A stretch of 64,000 nt of DNA from Shinella sp. SUS2 (GTDB lineage Bacteria; Pseudomonadota; Alphaproteobacteria; Rhizobiales; Rhizobiaceae). Position 1 is the first letter of the stretch, and every line of letters starts with the position of its first letter. This document shows positions 42,967-52,448 of this stretch, piece after piece. The notes under the pieces are model-generated. The model made no database searches. It saw only the letters and a list, made by a program, of their open reading frames with translations, and was not told the origin of the DNA. Where the stretch lies: assembly GCF_001262505.1 (NCBI RefSeq), contig NZ_KQ410726.1:124001-188000 (forward strand). Direction: 5' to 3'. The translations under genes and the position numbers were made by a program.

Positions 42967-43002
42967 AAAAAGGCCGCGGGAGCATGCTTCCGCGGCCTTT
43001 TT
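42967..43002. terminator. Bidirectional terminator between the lipoprotein and HAD genes
   Basis: AAAAAGGCCGCGG and CCGCGGCCTTTTT form a perfect 13-bp stem around a short loop. It lies 21 bases after the lipoprotein stop and 20 bases before the end of the convergent HAD gene, with T-runs for both directions. Confidence 0.9.
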
Positions 43003-43021
43003 GTTCCTGGATGCAATCGGC

Positions 43022-43711
43022 TCAGATCGCTTCCTGCCATTCGGCAAGCGCCGCGATGACGTCCGGCAGTTCGCTCATGCGCGAGATCACGGTCTCGGCG
43101 CCGGCTTCGGTGAGGCGATCGGCGTGCGAGGGGTAGGTGTGCGAGGCGCCGGTGAAGCCGACGACGCGCATGCCGGCGGCGCGCGCACCGGCGATGCCAT
43201 GCACGGAATCCTCGATGACCAGCGTGTTGGCCGGGTTCGCGCCGAACTGCTTGGCGCCGTGCAGGAAAATGTCCGGCTTCGGCTTGACGCGGTCGGCGCC
43301 GAGGTCCTTGGCCGAATAGACATAGGGGCCGAAGACCTCCCGCAGACCGACCTTCGAGAGCATCATGTCGAGGCGGGGTGCAGAGGAGTTCGAGCAGATG
43401 CAATAGGGCTTGCGGATGCGGGAGAGCATCAGCTTGACGCCGTCGATGACCTTCACCTCCTGGGCGAGGCGCGCATCGAGCAGCTTTTCCGACTTGTCGA
43501 GCAGCGAGGCGGAGAGCGGGATGTCGGCCTCGCGCTCGACGGCAAGCAGGATGTTCTGCCAGGTCATGCCGGCAAAGCGCTCGCCCATCTCCTCGACGCT
43601 GATCGGATAGCCCGCATCGGTCAGAAGCGCCGATTCAACCTCGGCAGCGATGATTTCCGAATCGACCAGAACGCCGTCGCAGTCGAAGATGATGAGATCG
43701 AAACCGTCCAT
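43022..43711 (-). CDS. HAD-family phosphatase, subfamily IA (beta-phosphoglucomutase/Gph-like)
   Basis: The 229-residue protein has all HAD motifs: DCDGVLVDSE with nucleophile D10 and acid-base D12, SNSSAPRLD (motif II Ser/Thr) near 107, Lys in VKPKPDIFLHGA near 144 and IEDSVHGIAGARAAGM (motif IV) near 166. The helical cap at residues 20-90 marks subfamily IA. Substrate is unknown. It is convergent with the lipoprotein gene and stands alone. Confidence 0.92.
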   Translation of the reverse strand: MDGFDLIIFDCDGVLVDSEIIAAEVESALLTDAGYPISVEEMGERFAGMTWQNILLAVEREADIPLSASLLDKSEKLLDARLAQEVKVIDGVKLMLSRIRKPYCICSNSSAPRLDMMLSKVGLREVFGPYVYSAKDLGADRVKPKPDIFLHGAKQFGANPANTLVIEDSVHGIAGARAAGMRVVGFTGASHTYPSHADRLTEAGAETVISRMSELPDVIAALAEWQEAI

Positions 43712-43878
43712 GACAAACCGTCTTTCAATGGCGCAATTGCCCGCAAGGGGCGGGACGCGGATGGGCGTCGGGAATTGCGGTAGAACGATGGGGCGGGATC
43801 GCCCGTGAAGCCGCGGTCTCCCTACACGAAAGGGCGCGCGGCGACAATTGCCGATTCCGGAGACGAGCTATGCGGCGG

Positions 43879-44559
43879 CTAGTCCGGGAACAGTGCCAGG
43901 AAGCGTCGCTCGCCGTCCGGCGTGAAACGGATGGCGCGGCTGTCCTTTTCGCGCTTCGCCCAGCCGTCGGCGATGAAGCGGGCGAGCAGCGCCTCGCCGA
44001 GCGAGCCGGCAAGGTGCGAGCGCCGCTCGCTCCAGTCGAGGCAGGTGCGGCAGACGGGGCGGCGCTGGGTCCTCAGCGCGGCGACGTCGATGCCCATGGC
44101 GGTGATGCGTGCCTCGCCGGTGGGCGTCAGCGCCGCGTCCTCGCCGTCAAGCGCCACATCCCCGTCGGCCACCAGCCGGTCGAGCATGCGCACGCCGAAA
44201 TCACCGGCAAGGTGGTTGTAGCAGACGCGCGCCTTGCGCAGTGCCGGGTCCTTCGGGCCGGGCCGGGTGCGCATCAGCCCGCGGTTCGCCGCAAAACCCA
44301 TGATGTTTTCGAGCAGCAGCCCCACCTCGTCGTCGCCGAGCGCGAAATAGCGGTGCCGGCCCTGCTTGCGCTGGGCGACCAGCCCGCCGCCCTCCAGCTT
44401 CGAAAGATGGGCGCTGGCGGTCTGCAGCGTGACGCCGGCCGCGCCTGCAAGCTCGGTCGCCGTCAGCGCCTGCCCGCCCATCAGCGCGGTCAGCATGTTG
44501 GCGCGCGCGGGATCGCCGATCAGCGCGCCGATCTGGGAAATGTCGGGGCCTTCTTTCAT
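43879..44559 (-). CDS. ArsR-type winged-helix regulator with a long C-terminal domain
   Basis: The 226-residue protein has an ArsR winged helix in its first 90 residues: DPARANMLTALMGGQALTAT and TLQTASAHLSKLEGGGLV, with the wing in GRHRYFALG. The extra 130 residues (typical ArsR proteins are about 100) contain CRTCLDWSERRSHLAG, a CxxC motif in a conserved helical domain of this longer subgroup; it may bind a ligand or metal. ATG 44559 gives the compact start. It is divergent from the NIPSNAP-like gene, its probable target. Confidence 0.9.
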   Translation of the reverse strand: MKEGPDISQIGALIGDPARANMLTALMGGQALTATELAGAAGVTLQTASAHLSKLEGGGLVAQRKQGRHRYFALGDDEVGLLLENIMGFAANRGLMRTRPGPKDPALRKARVCYNHLAGDFGVRMLDRLVADGDVALDGEDAALTPTGEARITAMGIDVAALRTQRRPVCRTCLDWSERRSHLAGSLGEALLARFIADGWAKREKDSRAIRFTPDGERRFLALFPD

Positions 44560-44684
44560 ACTTCGATGATAGACGAAGCATTCGCGTTCGGCAATGTGGG
44601 AAAAGGGCAGCGTAAACACAGGCAATTCCAGCAGGCGCGTGAGCGCTCTTGCATCCGGGACGAGGCCAGAACGAGGAGACGACC

Positions 44685-45014
44685 ATGATCACCTGTTTCA
44701 TCCGCTACCAGATCGATCCGTTCCGCAAGGACGCCTTCGCCGCCTATGCCCGCAACTGGGGCGAGGCGATCCCGCGGTGCGGCGCCGATCTCATCGGCTA
44801 TTTCGCCCCGCACGAGGGCTCCGCCACCACCGCCTACGGTGTCTACAACATTGAAAGCCTAGCCGCCTACGAGGCCTATCGCGCCCGGCTTGCCGCCGAC
44901 CCGCTCGGCCGCGAGAACTACGATTTCGCCCGCAGCGAGCGTTTCATCCTGAAGGAGGACCGGATCTTCCTGAAGAACGTCTCGCTGCCGCATGCGCCGC
45001 GGGTGACGCCATGA
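44685..45014 (+). CDS. NIPSNAP family protein
   Basis: The 109-residue protein has the NIPSNAP dimeric alpha/beta-barrel fold: [20 protein letters not shown] at the start and [19 protein letters not shown] in the middle, with a C-terminal [13 protein letters not shown]. Bacterial members are uncharacterised. GAGGAGACG lies before the ATG. It overlaps the next gene by 4 bases and is divergent from the ArsR-type regulator, which likely represses the pair. Confidence 0.88.
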   Translation: MITCFIRYQIDPFRKDAFAAYARNWGEAIPRCGADLIGYFAPHEGSATTAYGVYNIESLAAYEAYRARLAADPLGRENYDFARSERFILKEDRIFLKNVSLPHAPRVTP

Positions 45015-45358
45015 TCGCCGTCATCTTCGAGGTGGTGCCGGCGCCCGGCCGCATCGACCTCTATCTCGATACCGCGCGGGACCTCCGCCCGTTGCTGGAA
45101 AGCAGCGAAGGTTTCATCTCGATCGAGCGCTTCCGCAGCCTCACCGACCCGACGCGCCTCCTGTCGCTCTCTTTCTGGCGCGACGAGGCGGCGGTGAAGG
45201 CCTGGCGCAACAGCGAGCAGCACCGTGCCGCCCAATCCCTCGGCCGCAACGGCACCTTCGACAATTATCGGCTGCGCATCGCCAGCGTCGTCAGGGACTA
45301 CGGCCTCAACGACCGCAACGAGGCCCCGGACGACAACCGGGCCTTTCACGCGGCGTAG
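45011..45358 (+). CDS. Antibiotic biosynthesis monooxygenase domain protein
   Basis: The 115-residue protein has the ABM core: [40 protein letters not shown] and [20 protein letters not shown]. It belongs to the YqjZ-like/heme-degrading-like branch by pattern, but no heme ligand can be assigned. Translationally coupled to the NIPSNAP-like gene (ATGA overlap), so two dimeric ferredoxin-like-barrel proteins are made together under an ArsR-type regulator. A terminator hairpin follows 22 bases downstream. Confidence 0.88.
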   Translation: MIAVIFEVVPAPGRIDLYLDTARDLRPLLESSEGFISIERFRSLTDPTRLLSLSFWRDEAAVKAWRNSEQHRAAQSLGRNGTFDNYRLRIASVVRDYGLNDRNEAPDDNRAFHAA

Positions 45359-45380
45359 CGCGGCTGGTACGATCACGGAT

Positions 45381-45427
45381 GCGGCGCCCGTCTCGCCCGA
45401 AAAGGGGGAGGCGGGCGCCGCTGTTTT
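45381..45427. terminator. Long hairpin terminator between the ABM and VWA genes
   Basis: GCGGCGCCCG and CGGGCGCCGC form a perfect 10-bp stem, extended inward by a CTC/GAG and CCC/GGG pairing, followed by TGTTTT. It serves the rightward ABM gene and probably the convergent VWA gene. Confidence 0.8.
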
Positions 45428-45447
45428 CCCGGCAGGTTGCTTTCCGC

Positions 45448-47118
45448 CTACTGTACCGCCACTTCCGAGCGCTCGCCGGCCTTGACGGTCGCCTTGGCCT
45501 GCTTCGGCGCGACGTCGCCCTCGTATTTTACGGCCACGATGTAGTCCCCCGGCGGCAGCGTGTCCTGCCATTCGGCGCCGTAGTTGTAGGACATGGATTT
45601 CTGGTTGCCCTGGATGTCCTTCGCGGCGCTGAGGATCTCGATGAAGCTCGCCCCGGGCGCGGTGATCGCCAGCACGCCGGCATTGATGTTGACGGTGACC
45701 TCCTTCATCTCCCCTGCCTTGATCGTGAAGGGGATCTCGCCCGTCGCCGAGCCGAGCTTTGCCGTCAGAACGTGCTCGCCCGGCGGGACGTCCAGCTTCG
45801 TGCCGGTGCCGTAATTGTAGGCGATGCTCTTGCGGGTGCCGTCGATGTTCTTGTTGGCCGCCACCACCTCGAAGAAGACGTTGCCGGAATCCACCGCCGT
45901 CCCGCCTTCCGCATAGATCGCCTTGTTGAGCACGACGCCTGAACCGATGACGAGGTCGCGCTCGATGGTCTCGCCCGCCTTGACGGAAACCGTCTCCTCG
46001 ACGATGGACGGGCCGATCTTGCCGATCAGCTTCACGTCTCCGGCCGAGGCATAGAACTTGGCCGTGCCGTAATAGGTGGTGGAGTAGCCGCCGAAGGCAA
46101 TCTCCACGGCCGCGTCCGCATCGTCCTCGGCAGCCTCGGGCGTACGCTTCGGGTGGATCGTCACGTGGCCGGCGTCGAAGTTGATGAAGGGCTTGGCGAC
46201 CGCGCCGTCCTTCACCTCGAACGGTACCTCGCGCTTGACCGCGCTTTGCAGCGTTGCCACGGCGATATACTTGCCCGGCGGGTAGTTGCCGGAAAACTTG
46301 CCCTTGTACTGGCTCTCCAGGTAGTCGCCCGCCGGCTTGCCGTCCGCATCCGCCTTGTAGATTTCCCAGAACACATTGTCGTTGTCGCCGAGCGAGGGGC
46401 CGCCCTCGGAAAGGACACTGTCGAACTCCGTGTTGAACGCGACGGCGGGCTCCGGCTCGGGTTCGGCTTCCGCCACTTCCTCGGCCGGCTTCGACATCGG
46501 CGCTTCCGCCACCGTCGCCGTCAGCGCGGCAACGAGCTGGGCAGCGTCGGATGCCTGGAAGTATTTGCCGCCGGTGTTTTCGGCAAGGCAGGCGACCTGC
46601 TTGCCTTCTTCTTCCGTCAGGCCGAAGCCGACGACATGGGTGGTAAAGTCGACGCCCTTGCTTTCGAGCGCGGAGGCGAGCGCACAGGGATCCGCCTCAC
46701 AGGTCTCCAGCCCGTCCGTCACCAGCACCACGGTCGCCTTGTCCTCGGTGTATTTGAGAATGTCGGCGGCCTGCTCGACGGATTGCGTCAGCGGCGTCTT
46801 GCCCTTGGGGTTGAGGCCCGAGACGAAGGATGTGATCGCCTCCCCGGTGCCCGCGCCCGGCGGCACGGCCAGCTCGATGTCGCTGCACGAGCCCTTTTCG
46901 CGGTGGCCATAGACCATCAGGCCGAGTTCGGTGCCCGCGGGCACCGATTTCAGCACCGTGCCCAGCGTCTCGCGGGCGATCTCGATCTTGCTGCGTCCGC
47001 CGATCTGGCCCCACATGGAGCCGGACGCGTCGAGCACGATCATCGTCTTGTCGGCGGCAATCGTCTCTGTGGCGGCAAGAAGCCCCGCCAGAAGCATGAA
47101 GGCGGCTTTCAAACGCAC
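45448..47118 (-). CDS. Secreted von Willebrand factor A protein with C-terminal repeats
   Basis: The 556-residue protein has a signal peptide (about 1-21), a VWA domain at about 24-205 with the MIDAS motif DASGSMWGQ and VTDGLETCE, an acidic Glu/Pro-rich linker at about 212-228, then a region of repeated beta modules. Three modules share a PPGxY/H turn followed by a KAGE-like strand (PPGKYIAVATL, PPGEHVLTAKL, PPGDYIVAVKY). GTG 47118 follows GGAGG by 7 bases. VWA proteins bind metal-dependent ligands; here the partner is unknown. It is divergent from ccrM and alone in its transcript. Confidence 0.9.
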   Translation of the reverse strand: MRLKAAFMLLAGLLAATETIAADKTMIVLDASGSMWGQIGGRSKIEIARETLGTVLKSVPAGTELGLMVYGHREKGSCSDIELAVPPGAGTGEAITSFVSGLNPKGKTPLTQSVEQAADILKYTEDKATVVLVTDGLETCEADPCALASALESKGVDFTTHVVGFGLTEEEGKQVACLAENTGGKYFQASDAAQLVAALTATVAEAPMSKPAEEVAEAEPEPEPAVAFNTEFDSVLSEGGPSLGDNDNVFWEIYKADADGKPAGDYLESQYKGKFSGNYPPGKYIAVATLQSAVKREVPFEVKDGAVAKPFINFDAGHVTIHPKRTPEAAEDDADAAVEIAFGGYSTTYYGTAKFYASAGDVKLIGKIGPSIVEETVSVKAGETIERDLVIGSGVVLNKAIYAEGGTAVDSGNVFFEVVAANKNIDGTRKSIAYNYGTGTKLDVPPGEHVLTAKLGSATGEIPFTIKAGEMKEVTVNINAGVLAITAPGASFIEILSAAKDIQGNQKSMSYNYGAEWQDTLPPGDYIVAVKYEGDVAPKQAKATVKAGERSEVAVQ

Positions 47119-47287
47119 GTTTTTCCTCCCCGTTTTCCCTGGAAACGCCAGCCGTCCACGCCGGCAAGGCTCAGCGATGCTGTTTCATGACGGGCGAGGC
47201 GGGGAGTCTATTCGCGGTTCCTTGAATGAAGCGCGCAAATCCCGTTGCGAAACGTATTTGGCTTTTTCTCCAGGCCCTTCAGCCTTT

Positions 47288-48483
<1,196 letters not shown>

Positions 48484-48510
48484 GCCGGCACCGAACTACC
48501 GTTTCTCCAG

Positions 48511-48554
48511 CTGCGGCCTCCGGTGTTCCCTGCACCGGGGGCTGTGGCTTTTTT
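48511..48554 (+). terminator. Terminator after ccrM
   Basis: CCGGTG and CACCGG form the upper stem around TTCCCTG, extended by imperfect GCGGCC/GGC-GTGGC pairing, and followed by six T residues. It begins 28 bases after the ccrM stop. Confidence 0.75.
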
Positions 48555-48756
48555 GGGGGAGGGTCGTTCGGGTCGCGCCTCCCGATTTTCCACTGGCGCG
48601 ATTCAGCGGATGTTAACCATCAATGGCTTAGTGTGATTTCGAAAGCACATCAGGCCAAGCAACGGAAATCGTTGCGGAAAGCCAGGGCCGATCAACCGGC
48701 CGGGCAGGCCGGATATCGCTTTTCCGGTTTTCGTACCTTCAGTCCCGGAAATGCGA
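48555..48756. other. Non-coding gap after ccrM with a perfect TTAACCAT motif
   Basis: No convincing coding frame lies in 48484-48808. Apart from the two terminators, the gap holds TTAACCAT at 48613-48620, an exact match to the alphaproteobacterial CtrA half-site, about 145 bases before the terminator at 48757. A small RNA is possible but there is no other evidence. Confidence 0.4.
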
Positions 48757-48788
48757 AAACGCCCGGAGCCTTCTGGCTCCGGGCGTTT
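48757..48788. terminator. Terminator of the downstream HAD gene
   Basis: AAACGCCCGGAGCC and GGCTCCGGGCGTTT form a perfect 14-bp stem with a TTCT loop. Read leftward it lies 20 bases after the HAD stop and runs into TTTTCG; read rightward it is followed by CGGTTTC. Confidence 0.9.
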
Positions 48789-48808
48789 CGGTTTCTACCC
48801 TCTGCTGC

Positions 48809-49426
48809 TCAGAGCGCGATGCCATGCGCGGCAAGGTCTGCCTTCAGTTTTTCGGGGTCGGTGAACTGCACCGCGTTCCACCCGGCAAGGCGCGCTCCCT
48901 CGACATTGACCGGGGCGTCGTCGATGAAGAGCGTGTGGCCCGGCGAAAGACCGAAATCGCGCCTGTGTTTCTCGTAGATCGCAAGGTCGGGCTTGATGAG
49001 GCCGATTTCGCCGGAAACGGTCACGCCGCGCGGCATGTCGAGGAAGGGGAAGAGCTTGCGCGCCTCCTTGAACGTATCGGCGGCGAAATTGGTGAGCATG
49101 GTCACGTCACGGCCTTCGGCAATCAGCGTCTCCATGATCGCGACGCTCTCGACATAGGCATGCGAGACCATCTCGTGCCAGTGCTTGCGGAACGCCCGGA
49201 TATGCTCTGCCCGGTCGGGATGCGCGTCGATCAGCAGGGCCTCGGCATCGCCCCAGGCGCGGCCGCGGTCCTGTTCGAGGTTCCAGTCATGGGTGCAGAC
49301 ATTGCTGAAGAACCAGTTGCGTTCGGCATCGTCGGGAATGAGGCGGGCATAGGGAATGTGCGGGTCGTAGTGGATCAGCACCCGGCCGATGTCGAAGACG
49401 ATGTGTCGGATCTCGATGCTGCTCAT
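48809..49426 (-). CDS. HAD-family hydrolase of the YihX type
   Basis: The 205-residue protein is a subfamily IA HAD hydrolase with an altered first motif: FDIGRVLIHYD, where Gly replaces the usual second Asp. This is also true of YihX-type phosphatases and the N-terminal domain of epoxide hydrolase. Motif II LTNFAAD, the Lys in EIGLIKPDLAIYE and motif IV FIDDAPVNVEGA are intact. The loss of the acid-base Asp suggests slow or different chemistry. Its start overlaps the mutY stop by 4 bases, so it is the second gene of a mutY operon. Confidence 0.9.
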   Translation of the reverse strand: MSSIEIRHIVFDIGRVLIHYDPHIPYARLIPDDAERNWFFSNVCTHDWNLEQDRGRAWGDAEALLIDAHPDRAEHIRAFRKHWHEMVSHAYVESVAIMETLIAEGRDVTMLTNFAADTFKEARKLFPFLDMPRGVTVSGEIGLIKPDLAIYEKHRRDFGLSPGHTLFIDDAPVNVEGARLAGWNAVQFTDPEKLKADLAAHGIAL

Positions 49427-50520
49427 GCTTTCCTCGCTGTTCGTCCAAACGCGTCGGGTATGGCCTGTTTTATTGCCTTCTTCATGACGGTCGGCAGCGC
49501 CTCGCCGTCAAGCGTTTCCCTGGCCTGCCACCATCCGTCGCCGCTCTGCGTCTGGCGCGGCAGCCTGGAGCGGTAGATGGAGAGGCGCAACTCGAAATGC
49601 GTAAAGACATGGGTGACGGTGCCACAGGCCTGCCAGTCGGCCGCAAAGGGTGCGGCGGCAAGGCCGGTCTCGCCGTCGATCCGTGCCGTCCAGCCGCTGC
49701 CCGGCACCTCCGTCATGCCGCCGAGAAGGCCGGTTTCCCCGCGCTTGCGCAGGAAGACCGCGCCCGTCTCGTCCTCGGCGACGAAGGCCGCACCGAGCCG
49801 CACGGGCTTTGCCTTCTTCGCCGTCTTGCGCGGATAGAGCTCCGGGTCGGCGTGCCCGAGCACGCGACAGCGTGCGTTCAGGGGACAGAGCGCGCAGGCC
49901 GGCCGGCGCGGGGTGCAGATCGTCGCGCCGAGGTCCATCATCGCCTGTGCGAAGTCGCCCGGCCGGTCCGCCGGCGTCATGGCGGCGACCAGCGCCCGCA
50001 TCTCGGGTTTTGCCGCGGGCAGGGGCGTTTCGATGGCGTGGAGGCGGGAGATGACGCGCTCGACATTGCCGTCCAGCACCGCGCTCTTCCGGTTGAAGGC
50101 GATGGCGGCGATCGCTGCGGCCGTATAGTCGCCGATGCCGGGCAGCGCCTTCAGCCCGTCCTCGCTGTCGGGGAAGATCCCGCCATGCTGAAAGGCCACG
50201 GCTTCGGCGCATTTCTTGAGATTGCGGGCGCGGGCATAGTAGCCGAGGCCCGCCCAGGATTTCATCACGTCCTCCGTCTCGGCCTTCGCAAGGTCCGTGA
50301 CCGTCGGCCAGCGGGTGGTGAAGAGCGCGAAATACGCCTTGACCGCTTGCACCGTCGTCTGCTGCAGCATCACCTCGGAAAGCCAGATGCGGTAGGGGTC
50401 GGGACGTTCGCCGCGCGCCGCCATCGGCGGGCTCACCCGCCAGGGCAAATCGCGGTGATGCCTGTCATACCAGGCAAGAACGAGATCGGCAGGCGCCGTG
50501 ATGCGGGGAGCTTGGGTCAT
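49423..50520 (-). CDS. mutY: A/G-specific adenine glycosylase
   Basis: The 365-residue repair enzyme removes adenine mispaired with 8-oxoguanine. The catalytic Glu is in WLSEVMLQQTTV, the helix-hairpin-helix and catalytic Asp are in LKALPGIGDYTAAAIAAIAF and VLDGNVERV, and the iron-sulfur cluster is bound by CTPRRPACALCPLNARC (C-x6-C-x2-C-x5-C). A C-terminal NUDIX-like domain recognises 8-oxoG. ATG 50520 fits the family. It is divergent from dciA. Confidence 0.96.
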   Translation of the reverse strand: MTQAPRITAPADLVLAWYDRHHRDLPWRVSPPMAARGERPDPYRIWLSEVMLQQTTVQAVKAYFALFTTRWPTVTDLAKAETEDVMKSWAGLGYYARARNLKKCAEAVAFQHGGIFPDSEDGLKALPGIGDYTAAAIAAIAFNRKSAVLDGNVERVISRLHAIETPLPAAKPEMRALVAAMTPADRPGDFAQAMMDLGATICTPRRPACALCPLNARCRVLGHADPELYPRKTAKKAKPVRLGAAFVAEDETGAVFLRKRGETGLLGGMTEVPGSGWTARIDGETGLAAAPFAADWQACGTVTHVFTHFELRLSIYRSRLPRQTQSGDGWWQARETLDGEALPTVMKKAIKQAIPDAFGRTARKA

Positions 50521-50686
50521 GATTGGCCTGAACGGGGTCGAAGCGACCCATGATGCGAACACAGCTCCGGACGCAAAACGCTCGCACACTTTTGCTGGAA
50601 TTGCTCTATAACTGGCGAAGCAGGCGGCGATCTTCAAGTCGATTTTTCGCCGTAACAGGAATATTTTCCCGATCGGGAGCAGGCAA

Positions 50687-51208
50687 GTGAACACCAGCAA
50701 GGCGCCCCGGCGCGGCTATCGGCGAGGCGTCGTCCAGATCAGTGAAGTGGCCAACGGCCTCATCGACCCGGTGCTGGCAAAACGCGCCGGCATCAACACC
50801 ATGCTGCTCGGCTCGTGGGACGAGATCGCGGGCGCGGAATTTGCCGAATGCACGCGACCGGAGCGTATCACCTGGCCGCGCCGCGCCTCCGAAATGGCGG
50901 GCGAGGGCGGCGGCCACCAGCCGGGCGTGCTGACGATCGCCTGCGAGGGCGCCCGCGCGCTCTTCCTCAGCCACCAGCAGGGCGAAATCATCCAGCGCAT
51001 CAACGGCTTCTTCGGCTTTCCGGCCGTGAACCAGATGAAGATCGTGCAGAAGCCGGTCAGCCCCCATGCCAACCGCCGGCCGAAGCCGCGCCCTTTGACC
51101 GGCGCGGCCGCCCGCCATCTCGACGACCTCGTCGACGGCATCGAGGGCGATGCCCTGAAGGCGGCGCTGAAACGGCTCGGCACGGCCGTGCTCGGCCGGC
51201 GCCGCTAG
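50687..51208 (+). CDS. dciA: DUF721 / DciA-family protein (probable replicative helicase operator)
   Basis: The 173-residue protein matches DUF721, now linked to DciA, the ancestral loader of DnaB helicase. The conserved N-terminal part has VLAKRAGINTMLLGSWDEIA and PGVLTIACEGARALFLSHQQ, with the KH-like fold region ending at VNQMKIVQK (about 120). The C-terminal third is basic and probably unfolded, as usual. The start is GTG 50687 with GGGAGCAGG upstream. The mutY-DUF721-dsbA-smc order is common in rhizobia. Confidence 0.85.
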   Translation: MNTSKAPRRGYRRGVVQISEVANGLIDPVLAKRAGINTMLLGSWDEIAGAEFAECTRPERITWPRRASEMAGEGGGHQPGVLTIACEGARALFLSHQQGEIIQRINGFFGFPAVNQMKIVQKPVSPHANRRPKPRPLTGAAARHLDDLVDGIEGDALKAALKRLGTAVLGRRR

Positions 51209-51401
51209 TGCGGCCGAAAGCCTCGCTTTCGACCATCGAACGGTCACAATTCTTTGAAGTTACTTGCCTTAACTCCGCTTGTTCCCGCCCCAAAGCAGGT
51301 ATAACGGGAGTGCCCATAGCAATTCCGGGGAATGCGCGAAGCAGCCTCCTTGGGACTTGCGTCAACGGATCCGAGAATTCCCATCCCCGACAGGAGAGAC
51401 C

Positions 51402-52232
51402 ATGTCCCTTTCCGAAATGAGCCTGATGAAGCGCCTCGCGACCGGCGTTGCCGTTGCGGCGCTCGCCGTGACGCTGGCTGCCTGCTCCGACGAGAAGAAG
51501 GAGGAGACCGCCAAGGCTCCTGAAACCAGCCAGACGACGACGGGCGAAAGCGCAAGCTCGACGCCGGCCACCTCCTCCGGAACGACGACGACCACGACGA
51601 CCGAGACCGCCCAGGCGCCGGCCGCCGAGGCGAAGTCCGTCGAGGTGCCCACCGCCGACGGCGACGTGGACATGGCGGAAGTGATGAAGCCCGGCGCGCT
51701 GCCGGAAATGGCGCTCGGCGAAGCCAATGCCCCGGTCACCATCGTCGAATACATGTCGACGACCTGCCCGCATTGCGCTGCCTTCCACAACAACACCTTC
51801 GACGCGATCAAGACGAAGTATGTCGACAGCGGCAAGGTCCGCTTCGTCATGCGCGAGTTCCCGTTCGACCCGCGCGCGGCCGCCGCCTTCATGCTGGCGC
51901 GCTGCAAGCCGCAGAACCCGGCCGAGCTTTCGGACGCCTCGCAGTACTTCCCGATGATCTCCATGCTGATGAAGCAGCAGGAAACCTGGGCCGCAGCGCA
52001 GGATGGCCGCGAGGCGCTGCTGCAGATGTCGAAACTCGCCGGTTTTACACAGGAGAGCTTCCAGGCCTGCTTGACGAACCAGAAGCTTCTGGATGATGTG
52101 AATGCGGTGCGCGAACGCGGCGCCAAGGAATTCGGCATCGCGGCGACGCCGACCTTCCTGATCAACGGCAAGCGCTATTCGGGGGACATGTCGGTTGACA
52201 CCATGTCGGCCCTCATCGACAGCATGCTCTGA
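51402..52232 (+). CDS. Lipid-anchored DsbA-family thiol oxidoreductase
   Basis: The 276-residue protein has a signal with the lipobox VTLAAC near residue 27, a Thr/Ser/Glu-rich linker (about 30-85) and a DsbA-like thioredoxin domain. The active site is TTCPHCAAF near 128 and the cis-Pro loop is AATPTFLING near 245. The low-complexity linker, with a run of threonines, should tether the domain to the membrane. It resembles the ScsC/BdbD-like DsbA group rather than classical soluble DsbA. GGAGAG precedes the ATG. A strong terminator follows. Confidence 0.9.
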   Translation: MSLSEMSLMKRLATGVAVAALAVTLAACSDEKKEETAKAPETSQTTTGESASSTPATSSGTTTTTTTETAQAPAAEAKSVEVPTADGDVDMAEVMKPGALPEMALGEANAPVTIVEYMSTTCPHCAAFHNNTFDAIKTKYVDSGKVRFVMREFPFDPRAAAAFMLARCKPQNPAELSDASQYFPMISMLMKQQETWAAAQDGREALLQMSKLAGFTQESFQACLTNQKLLDDVNAVRERGAKEFGIAATPTFLINGKRYSGDMSVDTMSALIDSML

Positions 52233-52251
52233 CCCTTCGACCGGATTTCTG

Positions 52252-52285
52252 GCGGGCGACGGCGGAAGCCGTGCGCCCGCTTTTT
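52252..52285 (+). terminator. Rho-independent terminator after dsbA
   Basis: GCGGGCG-ACGGC pairs with GCCGT-G-CGCCCGC (12 bp with one bulged base) around a GGAA loop and is followed by five T residues. Confidence 0.85.
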
Positions 52286-52309
52286 GCATTGTGATTGATC
52301 AGACTGCGT

Positions 52310-52429
52310 TGCCCCTCATCCCCATGTCGGGACCTTCTCCCCGCAGGCGGGGAGAAGGAGGGATACGGCGAGCCCATCGTTCCTCGCCCCGCTTGCGGGG
52401 AGAGGATGCCGGCAGGCAGGTGAGGGGCA
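52310..52429. repeat. Palindromic intergenic element, copy E (about 120 bp, smc leader)
   Basis: The ends are TGCCCCTCATCCCCATGTCG and GGCAGGCAGGTGAGGGGCA; internal hairpin arms are TTCTCCCCGCAGGCGGGGAGAA and GCCCCGCTTGCGGGG. It is closely similar to copy C. It fills most of the gap between the dsbA terminator and smc and ends 19 bases before the smc ATG. Confidence 0.9.
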
Positions 52430-52448
52430 TCCCGCGCAGGTGCGCCGC

